Of a stretch of DNA of 15,276 nt, positions 1 through 7,356 are shown piece after piece (the stretch's first letter is position 1; each line of letters starts with the position of its first letter). The notes beneath the pieces are model-generated. The model was not told where the DNA came from. It ran no database searches and worked only from the letters and a program-made list of their open reading frames with translations. The stretch is from NCBI GenBank assembly GCA_002369155.1, contig DFEM01000013.1, forward strand, positions 1 through 15,276, in the 5' to 3' direction. Source of the stretch: Lachnospiraceae bacterium UBA3802 (GTDB lineage Bacteria > Bacillota > Clostridia > Lachnospirales > Lachnospiraceae). A program made the position numbers and the translations under genes.

Positions 1-41
1 CCTGCTGGCCTTGCTGACCTTGCTGACCTTGCTGTTGCTGG
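1..41 (-). repeat. 9-bp tandem repeat encoding Gln-Gly-Gln units
   Basis: The plus-strand unit CCTTGCTGA occurs at 9-17 and 18-26 and with one mismatch at 27-35; a related partial unit precedes it. In the minus-strand gene it encodes repeating Gln-Gln-Gly. The array continues beyond the window edge, so its length is unknown. Such arrays change length by slippage. Confidence 0.75.
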
Positions 42-1036
42 TTTGGTTGTCCGAATTGATTGGGAACACCCGGCTGGTTTACATAAGGTTGCAGCTGCTG
101 TTGAGCCTGATCTGCTGTTTCATTGGATATCTGACCGTTTTGTTCAAGTTCCTGCTGCATCTGTTCTGCAGTCTTTTGAAGTTCTTCATCCTGATTCTTC
201 TTGGCAAGTTCTTCAAGTTCCTTGGCAATCTCTTCCTGATCCTTGGCAGTTAATTCACCGTCTTTTACAGAATCAAGTGCATTCTGGATTGCTTCTGCTT
301 CACGTTTATATTCATTGGGATTTTCTTCGCCGATATAATCGTAAATCTTGTTTTCAAAACGCTCTTTAACCTTGTCAACTTCAGTGGAATTTTCGCTTTC
401 CTTTAATTCCTCTTTGGCTTCATCAAGCATTTCATCAAGCTTTTCGATATCTTCAACACTCAAATCATGAGTTTCTTTTATCTCGGCTACGAGCTCTTCG
501 AGTTCTTCCTCTGCAGTCTTTTTCTCTTCTTCGAGAATATGGTTTTCAATTGCAATTTCTTTTGTTTTGGCCGGTATCATTGCCGTGGTCAAAACAAACA
601 TCGAACTTAAGAAGAGGAATAAGAACAATAACTTGTTTATTTTCATCGGGAATATCTTTCGCATGGAAATTCCTGCCGTCTTTTCAAGCGTATCGTTCTT
701 TTGCATCGTGGAAAAAATATCTTTTTTGCCTCTAAGCTCCATCGATGTTGTCACTCTTTCCTTGAAACCTTTCGAATCAAGTTTAAGAGCGGCTTCTTTC
801 ATGGAAGGATATCTTACAACCGTTATGATTATTCCCACTATTAAGGTAACAATGCAAAGGATAATTCCTATGATTGTTGCACTGTAAAAAGGAACTATCA
901 GTGAAATCAGCTGCATGAGTCCCCATAAAGAAAGACCGATTATAAGAAACAGTAAAAGGCCCTTGTAAAATTTGATTCTGCAAAGTCTTTTTCTTGCATT
1001 CTTTACTACTTTTTCGATTAATTTGTCAGCTTCCAT
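1..1036 (-). CDS. Three-helix membrane protein with coiled-coil and Gln-rich tail (C-terminus outside window)
   Basis: Reading frame open from ATG at 1036 to the left edge, 345 codons seen, no stop. The start follows AGGTGA and lies four bases after the stop of the ABC permease gene, so it is the next gene of that operon. Hydrophobic helices lie at about residues 26-46, 52-74 and 134-156. Between helices 2 and 3 a segment around residues 85-120 (LDSKGFKERVTTSMEL) resembles the soluble linker of large membrane proteins often found beside ABC-2 exporters and MoxR/DUF58 genes. After helix 3 comes about 150 residues of highly charged Glu/Lys-rich sequence, very likely coiled coil, then a Gln/Pro/Asn-rich tail. 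No catalytic motif is visible. Function is unknown; a structural or accessory role with the exporter is inferred only from context. Confidence 0.85.
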   Translation of the reverse strand, partial: MEADKLIEKVVKNARKRLCRIKFYKGLLLFLIIGLSLWGLMQLISLIVPFYSATIIGIILCIVTLIVGIIITVVRYPSMKEAALKLDSKGFKERVTTSMELRGKKDIFSTMQKNDTLEKTAGISMRKIFPMKINKLLFLFLFLSSMFVLTTAMIPAKTKEIAIENHILEEEKKTAEEELEELVAEIKETHDLSVEDIEKLDEMLDEAKEELKESENSTEVDKVKERFENKIYDYIGEENPNEYKREAEAIQNALDSVKDGELTAKDQEEIAKELEELAKKNQDEELQKTAEQMQQELEQNGQISNETADQAQQQLQPYVNQPGVPNQFGQPNQQQQGQQGQQGQQ

Positions 1037-1040
1037 ATGC

Positions 1041-2036
1041 TCACCTATTTGTTTTCTTTACTCTTTTTTTGACCGTTCTGACCTTACCCTTTACAGGATT
1101 TAAGAAGACAGCTGAAAGTCTTAACATTCCAAGTGAAATCAGAACCATTTCTATCATGCTTATCGGAGTCCATAACTTTAAGATGATATTTTTCTCCGTC
1201 ATATGCGGCAACAACTCTGCAACCGAGGTCATTCCTTTGACCGAAACATCTTCGATGTCATAACCGATTGTTGAACCGATTGCATCGAATATCATGTAAA
1301 TGGGATTAAATGTTCCAAGGTAAATCAGAAAATCTCCGTTTATGAAATCCTGGGTGGTAACCCAGTAAAAGAGATCATTATCGTAATACAAAGCACTATT
1401 GATTCCGGCAATAATCCATAAAAGAATTATCGGAAGCATAAATGTGAAAGCGAAATAAATCATCAGTGTCAGATAAGTAAGAATAACCGAAAGAATGGTG
1501 TTTTTAGTCAGTGCTGAGAAAAATATTCCAAAACATGAAATGAATCCGATAAATACAATCAGTACCAACCCGAGATACAGAAGCTGTATGAACGAAATAC
1601 CTCCGTATATAAATACAATTGCCAAAAGCGGAAATGTGGAAACAACCATAAATGAAAGAAGGATGAAATCCGATCCGTATTTTCCTTTGATTATTTCCCA
1701 GGGTGTCATTCTTGTCGTAAGCAAAACATCCAGCGTCTGTCTTTCTTTTTCAAGAGAAACACTTCCGGCCGTAATCGCCGGTGTGATGAATAAAAGCATT
1801 GTCGCTTCAACATATACCATTGAGATTAAATACCAGGCCAAAACACGATAAGAACATAAACCGTTCATCGCCGCAATGACAATACCGATGAAAAAGCAAA
1901 TACCGATGGGCGCAAGAAAAAGATTAATCAAAAGAGCGATAATCAATATTTTCGGTCTTTTCATGTCCATCGTCATTTCTTTGTATAAAACGGCGTTTCT
2001 TTTATTCTTTTTTAACTTCTTAGTCTGTTCGCTCAT
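1041..2036 (-). CDS. ABC-2 type transporter permease
   Basis: 331 residues with about six hydrophobic helices (near 28-52, 66-90, 124-145, 148-173, 180-210 and 288-312) and a basic N-terminus and C-terminus. The segment after helix 2, SLEKERQTLDVLLTTRMTPW at about 94-113, is the typical coupling-helix region of ABC-2 permeases. A long extracytoplasmic loop lies at about 212-285. The start ATG at 2036 follows AAGGAGA located within the last codons of the ATPase gene, and only one base separates the two genes, so they are translated together. With the ATPase it should form a membrane exporter or a mechanochemical transporter. Nothing in the sequence reveals the substrate. Confidence 0.93.
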   Translation of the reverse strand: MSEQTKKLKKNKRNAVLYKEMTMDMKRPKILIIALLINLFLAPIGICFFIGIVIAAMNGLCSYRVLAWYLISMVYVEATMLLFITPAITAGSVSLEKERQTLDVLLTTRMTPWEIIKGKYGSDFILLSFMVVSTFPLLAIVFIYGGISFIQLLYLGLVLIVFIGFISCFGIFFSALTKNTILSVILTYLTLMIYFAFTFMLPIILLWIIAGINSALYYDNDLFYWVTTQDFINGDFLIYLGTFNPIYMIFDAIGSTIGYDIEDVSVKGMTSVAELLPHMTEKNIILKLWTPISMIEMVLISLGMLRLSAVFLNPVKGKVRTVKKRVKKTNR

Positions 2037-2037
2037 C

Positions 2038-2985
2038 TTATCTCCTTTTTGCGGCTTCTTTAGTGTTGTTGCCGACTATTTGCATGAACAGGCTCTCCAG
2101 GGAGCCCTCTTCTCTGTAGAAGCTGCTTACAAGAATGTTTGCCCGGATAAGTGATGCAAGCATTCTTCCTTCATCATCCTTGGAACCTGTAAATACTATC
2201 TGCAATATATTTCCTCTTGCAGTAACTTTTTGTACAAAAGGATTCGACTGAAGTATGGCAAAGACATCATCTATCTGTTCTTCGTTAACCACGAGATTCA
2301 AAGGCGAAGACATTGCTGCCGCACGGTGTATCTCCTCAATGCTTCCCTGCAATACCAGATGACCTTTGTCGATGATACCGACCGAAGTACACATTTCGGC
2401 GAGTTCGGGAAGGATATGTGAACTTATAATAATGGTCTTTCCCATTGCCGAAAGGTTCTTTAAGATTTCCTTTAATTCAAATCTTGCCTTAGGATCGAGT
2501 CCGCTCGCAGGCTCATCAAGGAATAAAATATCGGGGTTATGTACCATTCCTCTTGCAAGACAAAGTCTTTGTTTCATTCCTCGGCTTAACCCGTTGACAT
2601 CCGTATCCTTTTTATGGGACAGATTTACGAGATCCAAAAGTTCATCCGTAAGTCTGTCGGCATCACTTCCGTATATTCCGTATGCACTTGCAAAAAAGTG
2701 AAGGTATTCCGAAGCGGTAAGGCTTTTGTAAACACCGAAATAATCAGGAACATATCCGACTTTTTCGGCAAGTTTTCTGTGATTTCTCAACATCTTTTCG
2801 CCGTCAATCAAAACTTCTCCCCCATCGGCTTTTAACAATCCGACACATATTCTCATTGTGGTGGTTTTGCCGGCTCCGTTGGAACCTACAAATCCGAAGA
2901 GTTCGCCTTCGTTAACCTTCAAATTGAAATCATTAAGTGCAAGGAATCTTCCGTATCTTTTATATAAGTGTTTGATTTCTATCAT
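2038..2985 (-). CDS. ABC transporter ATP-binding protein
   Basis: 315 residues, complete nucleotide-binding domain: Walker A GSNGAGKTT (34-42), signature LSRGMKQ (133-139), Walker B ILFLDEP (153-159) and switch histidine H190 in IISSH. At the Q-loop the usual glutamine is replaced by Asp81 (VGYVPDYFGVY), a variant I associate with one group of Firmicutes exporter ATPases. The roughly 100-residue C-terminal extension ending in EEGSLESLFMQIVG is usual for ATPases paired with ABC-2 permeases. It sits 30 bases after the large surface-protein gene and one base before the permease. The ribosome binding site is weak (GAGAG). It powers the permease encoded next; the cargo is unknown. Confidence 0.95.
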   Translation of the reverse strand: MIEIKHLYKRYGRFLALNDFNLKVNEGELFGFVGSNGAGKTTTMRICVGLLKADGGEVLIDGEKMLRNHRKLAEKVGYVPDYFGVYKSLTASEYLHFFASAYGIYGSDADRLTDELLDLVNLSHKKDTDVNGLSRGMKQRLCLARGMVHNPDILFLDEPASGLDPKARFELKEILKNLSAMGKTIIISSHILPELAEMCTSVGIIDKGHLVLQGSIEEIHRAAAMSSPLNLVVNEEQIDDVFAILQSNPFVQKVTARGNILQIVFTGSKDDEGRMLASLIRANILVSSFYREEGSLESLFMQIVGNNTKEAAKRR

Positions 2986-3015
2986 ATTGGACTCTCAACT
3001 CTTTCTGACTGATTA

Positions 3016-5775
3016 TTACTGATGCTTAACAGGTATTTCCGTATACGCTTTATATAAAACAATCGCTTCGGTACGCGACAGTCTGCAATTCTTGTTTTGA
3101 ATAACATTTGCGGCAATGTCGGACTTGGGGAATGCTACTACCAAAACATGATCGTTGTCAGGAGCATATTCATCCTCAAGATAATCGAGAACGCTTGCTC
3201 TTTTAACGGTTTTGTTAAATCCTCTGTACAGATTTCCGAGGGCCAATCCCATTATAATATCGCCTGATTTATGTGTTCTGTAATGAGAAGTAATATTATT
3301 ATTATAGCGATTCGAATATGAAGTTCCGTACCAAGAACTGTTTTTCTTTGAATCGTCTATATAATCTCCGGAATTTGCAACTACCGTTTCACCTGCTTTT
3401 ATCTCTTTGAAATAATAGTCTTTATATCCATCCGTATCCGTATAAACCTGTACGATAACATCTTCTAAAGATGTTGAATAATTATTCGTTACTCTGATAT
3501 TTTTCGCATCAGCTCCTCCTATTGAGAAGTCCGTAAGCAATGATACTTCCAGTCCACCCTGAGTTGCGTAAGCCGCCTCGGCTTTAAACGGCTGGCTTTC
3601 AAGCGCAACCTTGTTGGAAATGACACTCTGGAAATGATCGTATTCATTTCTGTAACGTACCGTATATGAAGAATAATCTATCTCTGAAGCAAAAAAGCTG
3701 CCTGAATCAAGACTGTAATTGGGGTCAACCTCCACTTCGTCGGTGAAGTCAACTGTATATTCCCTGGCCCTTGGAAGAGTAACATTTACAAAATCCACTT
3801 CCTTGGTAATTATTTCATCCGGGAACATAAGAGTAATAACATTAACATTAAGTCTTAAAACTCTTGTTGAAAAACCGAAACAGAAAATAATTACTGCCGT
3901 ACCTACCGCAAGGCATGGATAAATAACCCAAAGATTCCATGTTTTCTTCTTTTTGAGAAGAACAATGTATAATACAAGCATTGCTATCAGGTAAACAGCG
4001 ATAGCCGAAGCATATATTAAAACAGCAGGAGCAGGTGCGGAACCGGATGCTCTTACCAAATTTTCCTCGCTGTAATCTGGACCGCCCCAATAATAATATG
4101 TATTGGAAACTTTCTTCTCGTATTCGTCAGCTTCTCTTAATAATTCCTGTCCGATATATTTTTCGATAAGGTTTCTTACAAACTCTCCGGAATATTCATT
4201 CTTGGGAACAGGATTCTTTGTAAAGTCAAAAGCACAAAGAGCAATTTTGCCTTCACCGCTTTCCATGATTTTGGCAATAGGGAAATCTCCTGCCAAATCA
4301 TCATCAGCCATAAGAAGTTCATCATACTGATTATTCAGTGTCTCATCAATTCCCGTACAATCGACATCAATTTTTTTGTAAGTATCAACTGCCACAGGCT
4401 CTGAAGAGGTCGATAAATCAGGTCTCATATCGTATCCTGTATACGTATACGTCAAATACAAATATGCATAATGTCTTAAAAACTCATGATAATCATCTCC
4501 GAAAATCTGATCAAAGTACTCATCAAGAGCATATTCATCGCTTACCGAAGGATTCTGTTCAGCTAAAAACCACTTGGGATCGAATCCAAGCAAATTGCAA
4601 TACTCGTAATAGCCGTATAAATCTATTTCATACTCATCGTAACCGTATTCATTGAGAATATCTTCAAGCGTATCGGTCACATATCCGTATCTTTCATCAT
4701 AATATTTATAATGATATGAACCGTCCACATCGACATAAAATGCATCATCCTCAAAAAGATAAATATATGAAGGATCTATAAGATTGTTATATGCATCATA
4801 ATAATCGCCGTTTGCATCATAGTATCCGCCGTAATTGAAAATATAATCATTGTTGCCATCGCCATCGGAATCCGAATAATATGCCGAATTAAAGTAGTCA
4901 CTGTAATCATAGTAATAATAATTGTCATAAAATGAATCAGTGCTACCGTTATAATTCGAAGCACCTGAATTCAAGACATTTAAGTAAACATAATCTTCAA
5001 TTGCCAATCCAAGAGTGGTTCTTCTGGTAGTGGTGGATGTAACTGTTTCGTTTAAAATATTTCCTCTTAATCCGGATAAAGTCTTATTGGCGGTTGAACC
5101 CGTTCCTATAATAAGGAATCCGCCTTTTTGAAGCCAAAGCGTAAGTGCGCGAATCTGTTCCTTTGTAAGAATATCCGTTGAAAAATCAGTAATAAGAATA
5201 ACATCAAGCATCTGAAGCGAATAATAATCCGTGGGAAATGTTGATGCATTCATTTCAATAAGTGTTGTGGCCTTGTTGAAATCCGATAACAAATGAACTC
5301 TGTCCATATATGCAAGCGCAGTAAAATCATCGGTGAGGACACCGACTCTTATATCAAGCTTATTCTTGGATATTGTTATCTTTTCGAGTTCTTCCCACAA
5401 AACTTTTCCCTTTTTGTCTGTCATTCTGACATTAACAAATTCCGTGGGAACAGGTACTCCGATAACAAACTGTACGTTTTTGATTTCTCCTGCCGCCAAA
5501 GCTATTTCCTGCTCATAGAGAATATTATTGTTGCCGGAATTTGGAACAATTATCTGAATATATCCCTCAAAATTGGAAGTATTCTTATTCTCTACCGCGA
5601 TTGAAACAGGCGCGCCATACCCAACCAATACTTTTTGATTGTAACCGGCAGTCAGTTTCACTCCGAATTCATAGTTTTTCTTCTTTGCATAAACATAATT
5701 GGCAGGAAGTATCGCAAGCAATACTCCCACCAATAAAAAGCAAATCAGTCTTCTTGCAATTGTCTTTTTGTTCAT
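3016..5775 (-). CDS. Large exported membrane protein with GATase-like fold and Tyr/Asp/Asn-rich insert
   Basis: 919 residues; ATG at 5775 follows GGAGG with good spacing. Residues 1-30 look like a signal peptide (basic start, hydrophobic core, ANYVYA before KKK). A beta-rich domain (about 35-135) is followed by a segment (142-230) with the alpha/beta pattern of class I glutamine-amidotransferase-like folds (DVILITDFSTD, GGFLIIGTG), continued at about 497-545 (GEGKIALCAFDF). No catalytic Cys-His-Glu set is evident, so an enzymatic role is unlikely. The two halves are split by a Tyr/Asp/Asn-rich insert (about 275-400). Two helices lie at about 584-606 and 612-636, followed by a beta-rich tail of about 280 residues. 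It heads the ABC transporter genes and is probably the extracytoplasmic partner of that exporter. I do not recognise a named gene. Confidence 0.88.
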   Translation of the reverse strand: MNKKTIARRLICFLLVGVLLAILPANYVYAKKKNYEFGVKLTAGYNQKVLVGYGAPVSIAVENKNTSNFEGYIQIIVPNSGNNNILYEQEIALAAGEIKNVQFVIGVPVPTEFVNVRMTDKKGKVLWEELEKITISKNKLDIRVGVLTDDFTALAYMDRVHLLSDFNKATTLIEMNASTFPTDYYSLQMLDVILITDFSTDILTKEQIRALTLWLQKGGFLIIGTGSTANKTLSGLRGNILNETVTSTTTRRTTLGLAIEDYVYLNVLNSGASNYNGSTDSFYDNYYYYDYSDYFNSAYYSDSDGDGNNDYIFNYGGYYDANGDYYDAYNNLIDPSYIYLFEDDAFYVDVDGSYHYKYYDERYGYVTDTLEDILNEYGYDEYEIDLYGYYEYCNLLGFDPKWFLAEQNPSVSDEYALDEYFDQIFGDDYHEFLRHYAYLYLTYTYTGYDMRPDLSTSSEPVAVDTYKKIDVDCTGIDETLNNQYDELLMADDDLAGDFPIAKIMESGEGKIALCAFDFTKNPVPKNEYSGEFVRNLIEKYIGQELLREADEYEKKVSNTYYYWGGPDYSEENLVRASGSAPAPAVLIYASAIAVYLIAMLVLYIVLLKKKKTWNLWVIYPCLAVGTAVIIFCFGFSTRVLRLNVNVITLMFPDEIITKEVDFVNVTLPRAREYTVDFTDEVEVDPNYSLDSGSFFASEIDYSSYTVRYRNEYDHFQSVISNKVALESQPFKAEAAYATQGGLEVSLLTDFSIGGADAKNIRVTNNYSTSLEDVIVQVYTDTDGYKDYYFKEIKAGETVVANSGDYIDDSKKNSSWYGTSYSNRYNNNITSHYRTHKSGDIIMGLALGNLYRGFNKTVKRASVLDYLEDEYAPDNDHVLVVAFPKSDIAANVIQNKNCRLSRTEAIVLYKAYTEIPVKHQ
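4576..4938 (-). other. Tyr/Asp/Asn-rich insert with EF-hand-like calcium loops
   Basis: Codons for residues about 280-400 of the surface protein. Within it lie DSDGDGNND (302-310), which fits the DxDxDG..D calcium loop of dockerins, EF-hands and thrombospondin type 3 repeats, and weaker relatives DANGDYYD (320-327) and DVDGSYHY (349-356). Tyrosine is extremely frequent, often in pairs or runs (DNYYYYDYSDYF). It interrupts an otherwise plausible alpha/beta domain, so it reads as a surface loop. Calcium binding is inferred from one good loop only. Confidence 0.55.
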
Positions 5776-5795
5776 TGTAGCCTCCGAAAGCCTTT

Positions 5796-5822
5796 AAACA
5801 AGATGCTTAAACACACTTGTTT
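5796..5822 (-). promoter_or_regulatory. Inverted repeat at the expected transcription start
   Basis: AAACAAG at 5796-5802 pairs with CTTGTTT at 5816-5822, with 13 bases between. The start point predicted from the neighbouring promoter is near 5817, so the repeat spans +1. It could be a repressor operator or a 5'-terminal stem-loop of the mRNA. It lacks a following U-run and is not a terminator. Confidence 0.45.
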
Positions 5823-5823
5823 G

Positions 5824-5852
5824 ATTATATAATAATATCAGTCGAAAAACAA
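5824..5852 (-). promoter_or_regulatory. Sigma-A-type promoter for the surface-protein/ABC operon
   Basis: On the minus strand, TTGTTT (5852-5847), 17-bp spacer, then a perfect TATAAT (5829-5824). The -35 begins just past the stop codon of the anti-sigma gene. The 79-base gap it occupies is the longest between genes in this half of the window, which supports a separate transcript for the surface protein and ABC genes. Confidence 0.7.
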
Positions 5853-5854
5853 AT

Positions 5855-6766
5855 TCAGTCGCTTTCGCTTATTTCCTCTATTTTTTCTATACGATAGATT
5901 CCATCTTTGCCGGGAATAAAGCTTATTACTACCTTATATTTTCCCAATTCTTCGAATCCGTCATCAGGATCGATAATGGCATCAAAGCAGTCACCCACCT
6001 CAAATCCGTTGAAATTGTCGTTACATAATCTTTCATCTCCGATGACCTCTTTAACAATTACAAAAGCAGCTGTTTCTTCGTAATCATCGTATATCAGCAA
6101 AATATCAACTATCGCTGTTTCCTGATTTCCTTTTACGATTCCTTCAGAAACGGTACCGGGAGTTTGTGCATCGCCAAAATCATAATCGCCTTCATCCTCT
6201 CCCTGAGCCACATGCGTCAGTTCATTTCTGTCGCCGTTTTCCAATCCTGCAGCGTAATCAATGCTTTTATTATCCGTTCCTGAGTAAGTATTTTTTGAAT
6301 TACCGTCGTTATTTGGGTATTCATCGGTTTCTTCAGCTTCGGCAACAGTTTCCCAATCAGCCGACTCAGCCGTTTCCGATACATAATAATCGTCCGATGC
6401 GGCAGCGTCTGTATATTCAACTGCGTTTGGTACTGCATCATACATCGTTCCCGTACTGTTTTTGTTTTTGGTTGCTGCCAAACCTCCGAAGAACAACAAA
6501 GGTACGACAGCTATTAGAAGAATTGCCGCAGAAGGAATTGCCGCGAATATCCAAACCGGGAATTTCTTCTTTTTCTTTGCAGGGACATAATCCCTTTCTG
6601 CACCGGCATTTACTTTTTCATTTACTGTTTCAACAGTGTCAGACTTAATCGATGATGTTTCTTTTTGTTCCTCGCCGGCATCAATTGCCGCTTCGATTTT
6701 TCCCCAGAGATCGGGCAAATCGTTCATTACGGCTTCTTTATATTCTTTTGATAAATCTTTACTCAT
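5855..6766 (-). CDS. Anti-sigma-factor-like single-pass membrane protein
   Basis: 303 residues. The cytoplasmic N-terminus carries LPDLWGKIEAAID (17-29), a short helix like those found at the start of Lachnospiraceae proteins encoded next to sigma factors. A KKKKK stretch precedes one helix (about 70-93). Outside follows a low-complexity acidic Ser/Thr/Asp/Glu-rich spacer (100-205) and a compact beta-rich domain (about 207-300) with two cysteines (248, 260). The start ATG at 6766 overlaps the sigma gene by eight bases and has AAGGAGG inside that gene, so the two are translationally coupled. The inferred job is to hold the sigma factor at the membrane until the outer domain senses a signal. 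No zinc-binding HxxxCxxC anti-sigma motif is present, so the assignment rests on context and topology. Confidence 0.82.
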   Translation of the reverse strand: MSKDLSKEYKEAVMNDLPDLWGKIEAAIDAGEEQKETSSIKSDTVETVNEKVNAGAERDYVPAKKKKKFPVWIFAAIPSAAILLIAVVPLLFFGGLAATKNKNSTGTMYDAVPNAVEYTDAAASDDYYVSETAESADWETVAEAEETDEYPNNDGNSKNTYSGTDNKSIDYAAGLENGDRNELTHVAQGEDEGDYDFGDAQTPGTVSEGIVKGNQETAIVDILLIYDDYEETAAFVIVKEVIGDERLCNDNFNGFEVGDCFDAIIDPDDGFEELGKYKVVISFIPGKDGIYRIEKIEEISESD

Positions 6767-7292
6767 AGCCCAACCTCCTTAATTTTTTGATAGCTTCCTG
6801 ATACCTCCAGGTAACAGTTCCCATGGGTATCTGCAAAGCCTCCGATATTTCATTGAAAGTCATATCCGACAAAATCTTCATGCTGACAACCGTACTCTCT
6901 TTTTCGGAAAGTGTCGCCAGAGCCTCAGTAACCGTCATATCTCCTATTACCGTCTCTTCAACCTTGTCGTTTGATACGGGTTCAATTCCTTCTTCCACAA
7001 AATCATCCACTGCTATGGAACGAGAATTCTTTCTGACAAAATCAATTGCCATATTTTTCGCAATCGTGGCAAGGAAAGTTTTGTGCGAGTCTTTCAGTTC
7101 CATGGTTTCCGCCATGGAATAAAGCTTCACAAAAAAATCCTGCGTCACATCTTCGGCATTTTCTTTTTGATTAACGATACCGTATATAATAGGATAAATG
7201 TATCCCAGGTACTCATCATATATGTCTTTGAGCCCGGACTTGTCTTTGTTTTTTATCCTGTTGATACAGTCCGCAAACTTTTCCTGAGTCAA
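6759..7292 (-). CDS. ECF-type RNA polymerase sigma factor
   Basis: About 177 residues. The sigma-2 region (roughly residues 10-90) includes the ENAEDVTQDFFVKLY segment, the usual core-binding and -10 recognition block, and TFLATIAKNMAIDFVRK. Sigma-4 (about 120-175) carries the helix-turn-helix TFNEISEALQIPMGTV followed by a basic helix. I place the start at TTG 7292 because AGGAGG ends four bases upstream of it and there is no early ATG; a GTG at 7310 would add six residues but would place the ribosome binding site inside the gene and has no such site of its own. The next gene is its probable anti-sigma partner. It lies 64 bases downstream of the GH9 cellulase stop, with no visible terminator between them. 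Target promoters cannot be read from the window. Confidence 0.9.
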   Translation of the reverse strand: MTQEKFADCINRIKNKDKSGLKDIYDEYLGYIYPIIYGIVNQKENAEDVTQDFFVKLYSMAETMELKDSHKTFLATIAKNMAIDFVRKNSRSIAVDDFVEEGIEPVSNDKVEETVIGDMTVTEALATLSEKESTVVSMKILSDMTFNEISEALQIPMGTVTWRYQEAIKKLRRLGYE

Positions 7293-7302
7293 GTTTCCTC
7301 CT
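7290..7302 (-). promoter_or_regulatory. Ribosome binding site deciding a TTG start
   Basis: On the minus strand, TTAGGAGGAAACTTG: a perfect AGGAGG (7302-7297), a four-base spacer, then TTG (7292-7290). The spacing is on the short side but usable, and no ATG lies nearby. Confidence 0.65.
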
Positions 7303-7356
7303 AACTCCACTTAAGATACGAATAAGTTCTATCTTTTTATGGGATTATTTTTAATT

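Noticed and set aside
1..41. CRISPR-like array
   Set aside because: Units are 9 bp, directly adjacent, in frame with a coding sequence and without spacers.
43..369. Plus-strand open frame opposite the coiled-coil protein
   Set aside because: It is the antisense shadow of a Gln/Glu-rich gene; no ribosome binding site and no recognisable protein features.
4845..4872. Dockerin domain in the surface protein
   Set aside because: Only one good calcium loop is present; the paired loop-helix repeats that define a dockerin are missing.
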